A DNA stretch of 64,000 nt, taken from Azotimanducus chitobiosivorans. Its GTDB lineage: Bacteria > Pseudomonadota > Gammaproteobacteria > Pseudomonadales > Azotimanducaceae. Under the pieces are notes generated by a model. The model saw only the letters and a program-made list of their open reading frames with translations, did not search any database and had not been told where the DNA came from. Shown one piece after another: positions 18,799 to 26,481 of the stretch. Position numbers and translations under genes: made by a program. Where the stretch lies: NCBI GenBank assembly GCA_965200235.1, contig OZ241339.1, positions 992,001 through 1,056,000 of the forward strand, written 5' to 3'. Position 1 is the first letter of the stretch, and each line of letters begins with the position of its first letter.

Positions 18799-19536
18799 AT
18801 GGCACGACTAATGAGGATGACCATTGTGGCGCTGGTGGCGCTGGCGATCATGGGGCTGCTGCCCCTCGCCGCCTCGGCGCAAATGATCGGGTTTGTAGAG
18901 CGAACTCAGGAAGATATTGATACTAATGTTACATTTGAGAGAGACAAATGCATGCGCGCGGCGCCTGGTCATCTCACACTTACCTCCACTGAAGACATTC
19001 CAGCTGGAACGCAAGTCACGTATGTGGTGCGAACCGTAGAGGGGCATGACATCTTCCGTAATCATGGCGTCCAAGTATTGCTGGCCCAAGGAAGTATGCT
19101 GTCAGAATTGAAAGGTAATGTCATAACCGCTGCAACCACTGAGCATGGCACAAACGTGTATTTACCAGGCTTATGCTGGGCGGATAACCGTATTGACGGT
19201 AGTAGAGGATCGGGTTCTTCAGGTCAATACTATTCTGTTATCGAAATTCAATTGGTAAGTGTCAGTGACTTTTCGATAGATTTTGCGTCGAGTAGAGCGC
19301 GTTACGCGATTCCTGACGAAGATTATTGCACACGCCCCCATTTTCTTACGCAAAATCAAGGCAAAGTCTTTCAGATAAGAAATGGACGCACCTGCACCTG
19401 CACCACAAAGAGCACGATCGTTATGCAAGGCCTCGCCAGCGGCGAGGAAGAATCCTACGCCGAGAGCGCGCTGAACTGGCGCATTGATTCCACGAACTAC
19501 TGTCCGGACTCCCCCTACCAGAGGCCAGGGAACTGA
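18799..19536 (+). CDS. Secreted six-cysteine protein B
   Basis: A 245-residue protein with a clear Sec signal peptide: MARLMRM, a hydrophobic core IVALVALAIMGLLPLA, and cleavage after ASA. The mature part shares with protein A all six cysteines (C...LPGLCWADNRID...DYC...CTC...NYCPDSPYQRPG), FRNHGVQVLL, NVITAA, and the C-terminal block ESYAESALNWRIDST. Identity is moderate, and the DNA is visibly AT-richer through the middle than in A, so the copies are old or differently acquired. All cysteines even in number suggests disulfides in periplasm or outside. It is driven by the poly-G spacer promoter and ends 43 bp before the convergent ABC permease stop codon. Function unknown; an exported effector, surface factor or export-system substrate are options. 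Confidence 0.85.
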   Translation: MARLMRMTIVALVALAIMGLLPLAASAQMIGFVERTQEDIDTNVTFERDKCMRAAPGHLTLTSTEDIPAGTQVTYVVRTVEGHDIFRNHGVQVLLAQGSMLSELKGNVITAATTEHGTNVYLPGLCWADNRIDGSRGSGSSGQYYSVIEIQLVSVSDFSIDFASSRARYAIPDEDYCTRPHFLTQNQGKVFQIRNGRTCTCTTKSTIVMQGLASGEEESYAESALNWRIDSTNYCPDSPYQRPGN

Positions 19537-19579
19537 GCGGGACACGGACCCGCCCGACACGTCCTTCGTTCTGCTTTTG

Positions 19580-20779
19580 TCAAGATTCGCGCATGGCGAC
19601 CACCGGGTCGAGGCGCGCTGCCTGCCGCGCCGGATGGTAGCCGAAGAAGATGCCCGCCGCGCAGGATGTGCCGAGGCCGAGCGCCAGCGCCGTGAACGAC
19701 CATTGCCAACTCCAGCCCGAATACATGCAGATGAGCAGCGACGCGCCGACGCCGAGCCCTGCGCCCAGCACGCCGCCCATCAGGCATAGCAGCACGGATT
19801 CGACGAGAAATTGCAGCCGCACATCGCCGCGCTTGGCGCCGAGCGCCCGGCGGATGCCGATCTCAAGGCGTCGCTCGCCGACCGATGACAGCATGGCATT
19901 CATCACGCCGACCCCGCCGAGCACAAGCGCGATGCCGCCGACCGCGCCGAGCAGCAGGGTGAAGAGGCGCATCTGCCCTTCCATCTGCTCAATCAACGGC
20001 ACCGGGCTGTCAACACGGATGTTCATTTGCGGCGCGACAAGCGCGAAGTGCCCTTGAATCTCCTTGGTCGCGTCCAGGTAGTGGACGTCCTTGCCGATGC
20101 GAAGGGTGATGCTCTGCATCTCCTCATCGGCGCGCTCGCGAACCGCAAGCTCGATTGGCAGCAGCATGCTGTCATCGACTAGCACGCCGGACGGCCCCTT
20201 TCCGCTCGATGGAGCGAGCAGGCCCACCACGAGGTAGGCGTCCTGCTGGACGCGAAGGTACGAGCCGACCTCAACCTTCAGGCCGCCGTCGCGCAGCCGC
20301 CCGGCAACGCCCGCGCCGAGCACGGCGAAGGCACTGAGATTGGGGCCGTCGAACGACGAGAGGAAACGACCTTCGGCGGTCACGATATCGTGCATGTCGG
20401 CGAAGTCGGCGGTCACGCCCACCCTGAGCATGTTGACGGAGCCTTGGCCTGGCAGCGCGACGATGACCGAATCGAGGTTGTAGGGCGCCGCCGCGAGCAC
20501 CGAAGGCAGGCCGGTCAGCGCATCCGCATCGGATATTTTCAGCACGCGCCGCATCTCATTGTTGCCTCGCGGCGATATGTCGATCACAGACACCATGTCC
20601 GTGCCGAGCGTCTGGAACTGCCTGAGCGCTTCGGACCTCGCGATCGATCCCGTCGTCAGCAGCGCGATGACCGCCCCGACGCCGATGACGATGCCAGTGA
20701 GGGCCAGCAGCGTTCGCTGCTTGGCGGAGCGCAGGCTGAGCCCGGCCTCGCGCATGTGCGCGGCCACGGACATGGTCAT
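19580..20779 (-). CDS. MacB-like ABC transporter permease
   Basis: A 399-residue inner-membrane permease of the MacB/FtsX-type superfamily. It has one N-terminal membrane helix (TLLALTGIVIGVGAVIALLT), a large periplasmic domain (about 55-270), and three C-terminal helices including FTLLLGAVGGIALVLGGVGV, VLLCLMGGVLGAGLGVG and a last helix before GYHPARQAARLDPVVAMRES. The tail and the sequence ERRLEIGIRRALGAKRGDV are diagnostic. Unlike E. coli MacB, the ATPase is a separate gene. Its ATG overlaps the ATPase stop. Such permeases work mechanically with an adaptor and TolC to extrude periplasmic substrates. Confidence 0.92.
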   Translation of the reverse strand: MTMSVAAHMREAGLSLRSAKQRTLLALTGIVIGVGAVIALLTTGSIARSEALRQFQTLGTDMVSVIDISPRGNNEMRRVLKISDADALTGLPSVLAAAPYNLDSVIVALPGQGSVNMLRVGVTADFADMHDIVTAEGRFLSSFDGPNLSAFAVLGAGVAGRLRDGGLKVEVGSYLRVQQDAYLVVGLLAPSSGKGPSGVLVDDSMLLPIELAVRERADEEMQSITLRIGKDVHYLDATKEIQGHFALVAPQMNIRVDSPVPLIEQMEGQMRLFTLLLGAVGGIALVLGGVGVMNAMLSSVGERRLEIGIRRALGAKRGDVRLQFLVESVLLCLMGGVLGAGLGVGASLLICMYSGWSWQWSFTALALGLGTSCAAGIFFGYHPARQAARLDPVVAMRES

Positions 20780-21588
20780 CGCGCTTTTTTTCCCGTGTGC
20801 ACAAGCCGTCCGTCAACAAGGCGCATGTTGATTGCGCATTGGCGCGCCACGTCGGGGTTGTGGGTGATGATGGCCACCGAAATGCCGCGCGTCGAGTTGA
20901 GCTCGATAAAGAGGCGCATGATCTCGTCGCCAGTGCTTGGATCCAGCGCGCCGGTGGGTTCGTCGGCGAGCAGCATGGCGGGCGAAGTCACCAGCGCCCG
21001 CGCAATTGCGACGCGCTGCTGCTGTCCCCCGGACAACTGATCGGGGCGATGCCCCGCCTTGCCGTCCATGTCCACCCGCTTCAGCATGGCCTCGGCGCGC
21101 TCGCGGGCCGCGGCGCCGTCGATGCCCCGGTAGGCGAGCGGCAGCGCCACGTTCTGCCAGGCCGACATGCGCGGCAGCAGGCGGAAGGACTGGAACACGA
21201 AACCGATGCTCAGGTTGCGCGCTTCGGAAATCTCGTCGTCGTCCAAGGCCGACAGGTCGCGTCCGGCCACCGCGATGACGCCGCTCGACGGACGGTCAAG
21301 CAGTCCCATGACGTTGAGCAGGGTGGACTTGCCGGCCCCCGATGTGCCCATGATCGAGAGCAGGTCGCCGGGATGCACGTCGAGTTCCACACCTTTGAGC
21401 ACATGCGATTCCACCGGGCCGACGGTGTAGTGCTTGCGCACGTCGCGCAGGCTCACGAGCGGCGTTCCCTCCTCGGTCTCCGGGGGGGAATCGTCGAGCA
21501 GCGCCGCGCGGCGGGATGTCACGGGGTGTTCGCGGAGCCATTTCGCGGCCCTTCCCCGTCCGCGGCCAACCAGGCCCGCCAGCTTCAC
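20776..21588 (-). CDS. MacB/LolD-type ABC ATPase
   Basis: A 270-residue ATP-binding protein. Walker A is GTSGAGKSTLLN, the Q-loop FVFQSFRLLP, the signature LSGGQQQRVAIARALV, Walker B MLLADEPTGALD and the switch IITHNPD. The N-terminal ~40 residues ahead of VSLRDVRKHY are unusual and charged. It overlaps the adaptor stop by four bases upstream and the permease start downstream, so it is part of one operon. It energises the MacB-like permease. Confidence 0.95.
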   Translation of the reverse strand: MKLAGLVGRGRGRAAKWLREHPVTSRRAALLDDSPPETEEGTPLVSLRDVRKHYTVGPVESHVLKGVELDVHPGDLLSIMGTSGAGKSTLLNVMGLLDRPSSGVIAVAGRDLSALDDDEISEARNLSIGFVFQSFRLLPRMSAWQNVALPLAYRGIDGAAARERAEAMLKRVDMDGKAGHRPDQLSGGQQQRVAIARALVTSPAMLLADEPTGALDPSTGDEIMRLFIELNSTRGISVAIITHNPDVARQCAINMRLVDGRLVHTGKKAR

Positions 21589-23372
21589 GGCGAACGCCCC
21601 GGGAGCAGGATTCGGTCGCCGGCAACGAGGCCGTCAACAATCTCCGCGTTGCGGGCGGTGGTCTCGCCGACGGAGACTGGCACGGCCACCGCCTCTTCGC
21701 CGCGAAGCACACGAACAAACGGCGCCCGGTTCACCATGCTGATGGCGGCGAGCGGTATCTGGATCGCAGCCGGCTCCCGGCGCACCACCACATTGAGCAT
21801 CGCCGACATGCCGAGGCGAACGGCCTCGCGCTCGGCGGATGTCAGGTCGGGGACGACGGCCTTGACGAGGAAGTAGGGCAGGGCGTACTGCTCCACGACG
21901 GCTTCGGTGGACACGTGCTCCACCTCGCCGCGCAGCACCGTGCCGCCGAACCCGTCGCCGCTGATCAGCGCCTCGTCGCCAACGGCGATTTTCACCACAT
22001 CGGTCTCGTCGACGCGTCCCATCAGCGAGACGCCGTCGAGATCGCCGATGGTCATCAGACGGTCGCCTTGTTTGATCTCGTCGCCGTCCGCGATCCTGGC
22101 GTTGCCCTGCCGGCCCGAGAATCCGCCGCTAGATGTGGGGCGCATGACCACGCCGGCCACCGGCGCCCGCAGCTCGGACGCGCGCAGCGCTTCGCTCAGT
22201 TCGTCGAGCTGCACTTGGGCATTCTCAAACTCAAGCCTGGCGAGGCGCACCTCGGACTCGCCTCGCTTCAGAGTGGATTCGAGATCCTGCTCGGACGCCT
22301 CGAGGTCGAGCTCCCGGCTCGTGTACTCGCGCTGCGCCGCGATGTGCTCGGAATCGGGTATGACACCGTGCTCGAACAGGAGCGCGGTGCTCTCGAGCCG
22401 CCTTCGGCTGTCGTCGAGGCCGTCCCTCGCCCGCACGGTCGCGCGCCGGGCGCGCGACACCTCGACGCTATCGTTCCAGTTCTCCACTTCGGCAAGCCGC
22501 TCCCGCGCTTTGATCAGGCGCGCCTCCGCATCGCGGTGCTGCACGCGCGTTTCCGCGACGTCAAGCTCAAGCAGCAGGTCGTCCTTCTCGACGTTCGCGC
22601 CGAATTGAGCGTGGACAGTCGCCACCTTGCCGGTGACCGGGCTGGTGACGTCGATCTCGCGAAGCGGCGCAAGCTGTCCGGTCATGGTCACCGTCTCGAC
22701 GAGCTCGCTTGCCGCCACGGTCAGCGCGCGCGCCGCGTCCGGCTCGGCCGCCGCCTGCGCGTCGCGGCTCGGCGCGTCCGGGCGCAGGCTGAGCACGTAG
22801 ACGCCGACCACGGTCAGCAGCACCGCCACCGCGCCGACCACGCCGAAGCGCGCGACGCGCGTCTGCCGGCCCGCTTCCGCGAGCGTGCGGTTCTGCTCCT
22901 CAAGGCTGACATAGGCTTGACGCAGTTCACGGTGCCGGGAATCCACTTCGGCGCGCAGCTCGCGCAGCTCGGTGATGTCTTCGAACACCACCGCGACACC
23001 GGCATCGGCGTCGGTATCGGTGTCGCCGCTGCTTGTAATGCGCGACACGCTCATCGACAGCGATCGCGGCCCGCTGCCGAAATCGGCTTCGACGACGCGC
23101 TGGCTGACGAGCGGCCCCTCGTACACCGAATCGAACACGGTTTGCGTGAACTCCTCGGCGTCCTTCATGTCGAGGAAGACCTCGGCGAAAGTGCGTCCCA
23201 CGACCGCCTGCGATTCGAGGCCGGTGATGGCCTCCGCGGCATCGTTGAAGGTGGTGACCACGCCGTCGGGCCTGAGCGAGACAACGGCGTTCGCGAGCGT
23301 CCGGAGCACTGCCTCCTGCAGGGTCTGCGCCCCGCGTTCGCGCCCGGCCGCGGATGCGTCCGCGCCGGCCAT
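21585..23372 (-). CDS. Periplasmic adaptor with N-terminal PAS domain
   Basis: A 595-residue fusion. Residues ~20-130 look like a PAS domain (ANAVVSLRPDGVVTTFNDAA, AITGLESQAVVGRTFAEVF, GVAVVFEDITELRELRAEV) followed by a short coiled coil. One membrane helix lies at ~173-195. The periplasmic part is a MacA/HlyD-type adaptor: TVTMTGQLAPLREIDVTSPV, a long helical hairpin (about 260-390), ELRAPVAGVVMRPTSSGG for the lipoyl half, then beta-barrel and membrane-proximal domains. MacA-type adaptors normally have only a few cytoplasmic residues, so a cytoplasmic PAS sensor attached to the adaptor is unusual. It could tune export to a ligand, redox state or voltage. Overlaps with tolC-like and ATPase genes mark a single operon. 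Confidence 0.85.
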   Translation of the reverse strand: MAGADASAAGRERGAQTLQEAVLRTLANAVVSLRPDGVVTTFNDAAEAITGLESQAVVGRTFAEVFLDMKDAEEFTQTVFDSVYEGPLVSQRVVEADFGSGPRSLSMSVSRITSSGDTDTDADAGVAVVFEDITELRELRAEVDSRHRELRQAYVSLEEQNRTLAEAGRQTRVARFGVVGAVAVLLTVVGVYVLSLRPDAPSRDAQAAAEPDAARALTVAASELVETVTMTGQLAPLREIDVTSPVTGKVATVHAQFGANVEKDDLLLELDVAETRVQHRDAEARLIKARERLAEVENWNDSVEVSRARRATVRARDGLDDSRRRLESTALLFEHGVIPDSEHIAAQREYTSRELDLEASEQDLESTLKRGESEVRLARLEFENAQVQLDELSEALRASELRAPVAGVVMRPTSSGGFSGRQGNARIADGDEIKQGDRLMTIGDLDGVSLMGRVDETDVVKIAVGDEALISGDGFGGTVLRGEVEHVSTEAVVEQYALPYFLVKAVVPDLTSAEREAVRLGMSAMLNVVVRREPAAIQIPLAAISMVNRAPFVRVLRGEEAVAVPVSVGETTARNAEIVDGLVAGDRILLPGRSP

Positions 23373-24940
23373 CAGGGCGCGCCTCCGGCGCCCACGCCGT
23401 AGCGCTCCGACGCTTCGGCGCTGTGTTCGACGCGCTCGAGGTCGATGCCCCAGCGGTCAAGCGTCGTTCCCAAGGCGCGGTCGAGCTCGGTGGCCGCGTT
23501 CAGGTAGTTGAAGAGGGCATCGATCTCGGCGTTCTGCGCGAGCACCAGATCGTTCTCGAACGCGACCAGCTGGAAGTTGGTGGTCACGCCCAGGTTCAGC
23601 TTTTCGCGCTCTATCTCGGTCTTCTCCTCGGACAGCTCCCGCGCCCTGCGCGCGAGCTCCACGCGCTGCTCCGCCAGCGTCAGATTGCGCACGGCATTGT
23701 GCACTTCGATCTCGATGCGCTGACGCAGGTTCTTCAGGCCGTTCTCGGCCACCCGAAGGCTCGTCTCGGCGCTGCGCAGCGAAAGGCGCAGCCTGTCGGC
23801 ATCCTGGCCGAGCGGCACGTTGAGGTTCAGGCCGACCCGCGTGCCGGTGCGGGCAAGGCCGCCGAAGGCATCGACGAAGCCGTTGTCGGATGCGCTGAAG
23901 TCACGGCTGAGCGAGAGCGAGACGTCCCAGAGGCGCGAATTGCGCGCCACGGTCAGCCGGGTTCGGGCGTTGCGGATGCCGAGCAGCCCGATCCGGTGGT
24001 CGGGGCGGTTGGCGAGCGCCATCTCCAGCGCCGTCGCGACATCGACCGACAACGGCTCCGGCTGGCCTTCGCTGAAATCCTCCGCCACCTCGAAGCGGGT
24101 GCCCGTTTCAAGATCGAGCACGTCGATGAGGCTGAGGCGAGCGGTGTCGAGCCCGCCGCGCGCCGAGATGACGTCGAGCTCGCGGCGGGCGATGTCGGCT
24201 TCGGCCTGGACGATGTCGCGTTTCGCGAGGCGCCCGGCCTGCACGAGCAGCCGGTTCACCCGCAGCAGCTGCTGCGCCCGCTCGAGCGAGCGCGCGGCGA
24301 CCTCGTCGCGGCGCCCGGCCTGCACATAGCTGCGGAAGCTGTTCAGCGCGCTCGACATCAGCGCGGTCACCGTCTGCTCGAAGCTGAGGATGTTGATCTC
24401 CTCGTTCACCCGCGCCGTTCGCAGGTTGGCGAGCGCGGTGCCGAATCCCGCGCCGCGCAGCAGCGGCTGAGAAAAGGTGAGCGTCACGTTGTTGCTGTGC
24501 GAATCGAGCAACGGACCGCCGTCGCCGCGGTCAGTGACGCTCGAAGACACCGAGACGTCGCCGCCGGTCGGAATACGCAGCGCAATCGCCGAGCGGACGC
24601 CCATGGTCTCGGTGTTGCCAGCCTGCGTCTCGCTGCGCTGCGAATCGGCGCCGAAGGTGAATCTCGGCATGAATTCGGCCTCGGCCAGATCGAGCGACAT
24701 CCGGTTGATGGTGCGGCTCATGCGGGCATCCTCGAGCGCCCGGTTGTTGCGAAGCGCGAGCACAATCACCTCGCGCACATTCAGCTCAACCGCCTCGGCG
24801 CCAGGCCTGTCGCCCTCAGTGAGTGCGCCGAGCGCAATTGGCGGCATCGCGATCATTGCAGCGCATATCAGCATGATGGCCAACCGGACAGGCAGGCAGG
24901 CAAAAGGGTGTGTCGAGCGCGTAGTTGTCACTAGCTTCAA
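23372..24940 (-). CDS. TolC-family outer-membrane channel
   Basis: A 522-residue protein with a signal peptide (hydrophobic LAIMLICAAMIAMPPIALG, about 20-39) and two TolC repeats rich in long helices: VREVIVLALRNNRALEDARM, SQPLLRGAGFGTALANLRTA, and LRNGLKNLRQRIEIEVHNAV-like second-repeat sequence with LGVTTNFQLVAFENDLVLAQ. It forms the trimeric outer-membrane exit duct. First gene of the four-gene exporter operon; its last base overlaps the adaptor start. The promoter should lie in 24941-24990, where no strong hexamers stand out. Confidence 0.9.
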   Translation of the reverse strand: MKLVTTTRSTHPFACLPVRLAIMLICAAMIAMPPIALGALTEGDRPGAEAVELNVREVIVLALRNNRALEDARMSRTINRMSLDLAEAEFMPRFTFGADSQRSETQAGNTETMGVRSAIALRIPTGGDVSVSSSVTDRGDGGPLLDSHSNNVTLTFSQPLLRGAGFGTALANLRTARVNEEINILSFEQTVTALMSSALNSFRSYVQAGRRDEVAARSLERAQQLLRVNRLLVQAGRLAKRDIVQAEADIARRELDVISARGGLDTARLSLIDVLDLETGTRFEVAEDFSEGQPEPLSVDVATALEMALANRPDHRIGLLGIRNARTRLTVARNSRLWDVSLSLSRDFSASDNGFVDAFGGLARTGTRVGLNLNVPLGQDADRLRLSLRSAETSLRVAENGLKNLRQRIEIEVHNAVRNLTLAEQRVELARRARELSEEKTEIEREKLNLGVTTNFQLVAFENDLVLAQNAEIDALFNYLNAATELDRALGTTLDRWGIDLERVEHSAEASERYGVGAGGAP

Positions 24941-24966
24941 TTGGTTAGTCCAAGGGAAGTATATAC

Positions 24967-25170
24967 CTAGGGAAGGTCTTGTCTGATTGGAGCGTCAGGG
25001 TCCTTGGCAGTCGAGTGTACCTTTGCTGTGAAGTAGCTGAGCAATACGATTTGGTGGTGGGGCGTCAGGATTGTTTGGCACAGGAGCTTCAGGTCAAGCC
25101 ATTTGTGTGATGTATTCTTGACCGCACCGTAGTAGAAATTGAATCCATCTATGTAGACCGCTGTTCGCAA
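24967..25170 (-). pseudogene. NYN-domain ribonuclease, truncated
   Basis: The minus strand encodes ~67 residues opening LRTAVYIDGFNFYYGAVKNT, then HKWLDLKLLCQTIL and VLLSYFTAKVHSTAKDPDAP. This is the N-terminal third of a NYN (PIN-like) nuclease, with the first acidic residue in YIDGFN. Start is TTG 25170 where homologs have ATG. After APIRQ it ends at a stop formed by CTAG (24967-24970), with no family sequence beyond. Likely a decaying gene cut by rearrangement. Confidence 0.7.
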
Positions 25171-25275
25171 TACCGTTCTCCAGATAAAGCAAAGGGTCCC
25201 AGGACCCTGCGGCCCGCCAGCGAGACGACGATGGGGGCTGCGGAGCATTATACACGCTATTTCATCGATCAACTT

Positions 25276-25400
25276 GATGCAGAGTTGTCCAATGCGACAT
25301 GAGGGTGAAAGGGCCATGAGTTCGCGATCATTGGGGGATGATTGTGGACATGGACCTGCGACGAGTGGAGACGATATAAGAGATACGGGCGCTGGCGCGC
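25276..25400 (+). repeat. Dispersed repeat, copy 2
   Basis: Starts AGAGTTGTCCAATGCGACAT and continues with GATCATTGGGGGATGATTG and GTGGACATGGACCTGCGACG. It aligns with the minus strand of 17060-17192 and, over its first 22 bases, with 18124-18146. No gene is supported between here and the VapB start apart from the regulatory repeat at 25469. Confidence 0.5.
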
Positions 25401-25468
25401 CACGAGCCGCTCAGGCAGTTTTTTGGGTGGCTCCAAAGTGCCCACCGCCGCCAACGGAACGCCAGTTT

Positions 25469-25537
25469 CCCGCACAACAGCATGTCTCAATTTGAATCCG
25501 GTGGCTTGACTTGCCTTTTGAGGTTCCGTAGAGTCAT
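25469..25537 (+). repeat. Direct repeat flanking the VapBC module, left copy
   Basis: CCCGCACAACAGCATGTCTC and the following ~45 bases (GGTGGCTTGACTTGCCTTTT, then GTAGAGTCATG) recur at 26386-26454 with few changes. TTGACT inside it could serve as a -35 for vapB. The pair brackets the toxin-antitoxin genes as a ~920-bp unit. Confidence 0.8.
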
Positions 25538-25557
25538 GTCGTTCCGCTAAAGCTAAG

Positions 25558-25571
25558 GATGCTATAGCATC
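25558..25571. promoter_or_regulatory. Palindromic operator abutting vapB start
   Basis: GATGCTATAGCATC is a perfect 14-bp palindrome ending at the base before the vapB ATG. Ribbon-helix-helix antitoxins usually bind such sites to repress their own operon. It is absent from the duplicated copy at 26386-26473. Confidence 0.6.
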
Positions 25572-25838
25572 ATGCGCAGCACAGTTCGACTCGACGACGA
25601 CCTTATGCTAGATCTCAAGGCGAAGGCGCAATCGGAGGGCATTTCTCTCGCACGAATGCTCAATCGGACTTTGCGGACCGGGCTGAAGGTAGAGCGGGAA
25701 CGACCAGCCATTCGCCAGCAATTCCAACAGAATTCGTATGCGATGGGAACCCCCTTGGTAGATGTCGATAAGGCACTCGCGCTTGCTGGCACGTTAGATG
25801 ATCAGGAAGTTATACAGAAGATGTCTTTGCGTAGGTGA
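25572..25838 (+). CDS. VapB-like antitoxin (ribbon-helix-helix)
   Basis: An 88-residue protein starting MRSTVRLDDDLMLDLKAKAQ, then SEGISLARMLNRTLRTGL. This is an MetJ/Arc-type ribbon-helix-helix: a short strand for DNA contact followed by two helices. The C-terminal part (FQQNSYAMGTPLVDVDKALA) is the toxin-wrapping segment typical of these antitoxins. Its stop overlaps the toxin's GTG start (GTGA). It should neutralise the PIN toxin and repress the operon through the palindrome at its own start. Confidence 0.88.
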   Translation: MRSTVRLDDDLMLDLKAKAQSEGISLARMLNRTLRTGLKVERERPAIRQQFQQNSYAMGTPLVDVDKALALAGTLDDQEVIQKMSLRR

Positions 25839-26272
25839 AAATCATAGATGTCAATATTCTGCTTTATGCAGTCAATCGAAATTGCGCCGAACATGTGCCG
25901 ATCCATCAATGGTGGCAGCGAGCGCTATCAGGAGACGAGTCCATCGGATTACCGTGGCTGGTGCTGTCCGGCTTCCTACGTATCGCTACAAATCCAAGCA
26001 TCTTCCCGCAACCCTTGACAGTTGACGAGGCTCTCCGCGAGGTAGAGCAATGGTTGTCCTCGGATGTGGCAATGACGATTTCAGAAAAGGCAGAGCATTG
26101 GCAGGTATTTCGTGAACTGTTGAACCACAGCGGCACTGCTGGCAATCTCACGACGGATGCGCATCTTGCCGCGCTTGCTGTCACCTATGACGCGACGCTG
26201 ATTTCGTGTGACAAGGATTTCGCAAGGTTCGTGGGTCTGCGCTGGATGGACCCGATCAATACGCAAAGCTGA
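25835..26272 (+). CDS. VapC-like PIN-domain toxin
   Basis: A 145-residue PIN ribonuclease. Acidic active-site residues are visible: D in KIIDVNILLYAVN, E in the helix DEALREVEQW, D in GNLTTDAHLAALAV and D in TLISCDKDFARF. The segment LPWLVLSGFLRIATNP is characteristic of this VapC branch. GTG at 25835 is the start, overlapping the antitoxin stop by four bases. It would cleave tRNA or rRNA when freed; the target is unknown. Confidence 0.9.
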   Translation: MKIIDVNILLYAVNRNCAEHVPIHQWWQRALSGDESIGLPWLVLSGFLRIATNPSIFPQPLTVDEALREVEQWLSSDVAMTISEKAEHWQVFRELLNHSGTAGNLTTDAHLAALAVTYDATLISCDKDFARFVGLRWMDPINTQS

Positions 26273-26385
26273 ACGAAAAGAGGATATGGACGGCTCAGAG
26301 ACCGCCGATTCGGCACACTCTGGAGCACGCGGATGTCTTTCGGAGCACTAGCCTTCACGAGAGGAAGCTCCGAAATGTATCTGAG

Positions 26386-26473
26386 CCCGCACAACAGCAT
26401 GTCTCAATTTTCAATCCGGTGGCTTGACTTGCCTTTTGAGACTCCGTAGCGTCATGCGCAGTACAGTTCGATG
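26386..26473 (+). repeat. Right copy of the VapBC-flanking repeat, including the first vapB codons
   Basis: Repeats 25469-25537, then jumps directly to ATGCGCAGTACAGTTCGA, equal to the first six vapB codons with one change. So the copy includes a vapB start without the operator palindrome. It fuses into the leader of the FAH-family gene, whose GGAG lies at 26473. About 40 bp upstream (26341-26351), CGGAGCACTAG resembles a CTAG-element end. Confidence 0.75.
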
Positions 26474-26481
26474 GAGCAACC

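Noticed and set aside
19538..19556. Possible terminator hairpin GCGGG...CCCGC after secreted protein B
   Set aside because: Five-base stem with a 7-base loop and no T-run; too weak to call.
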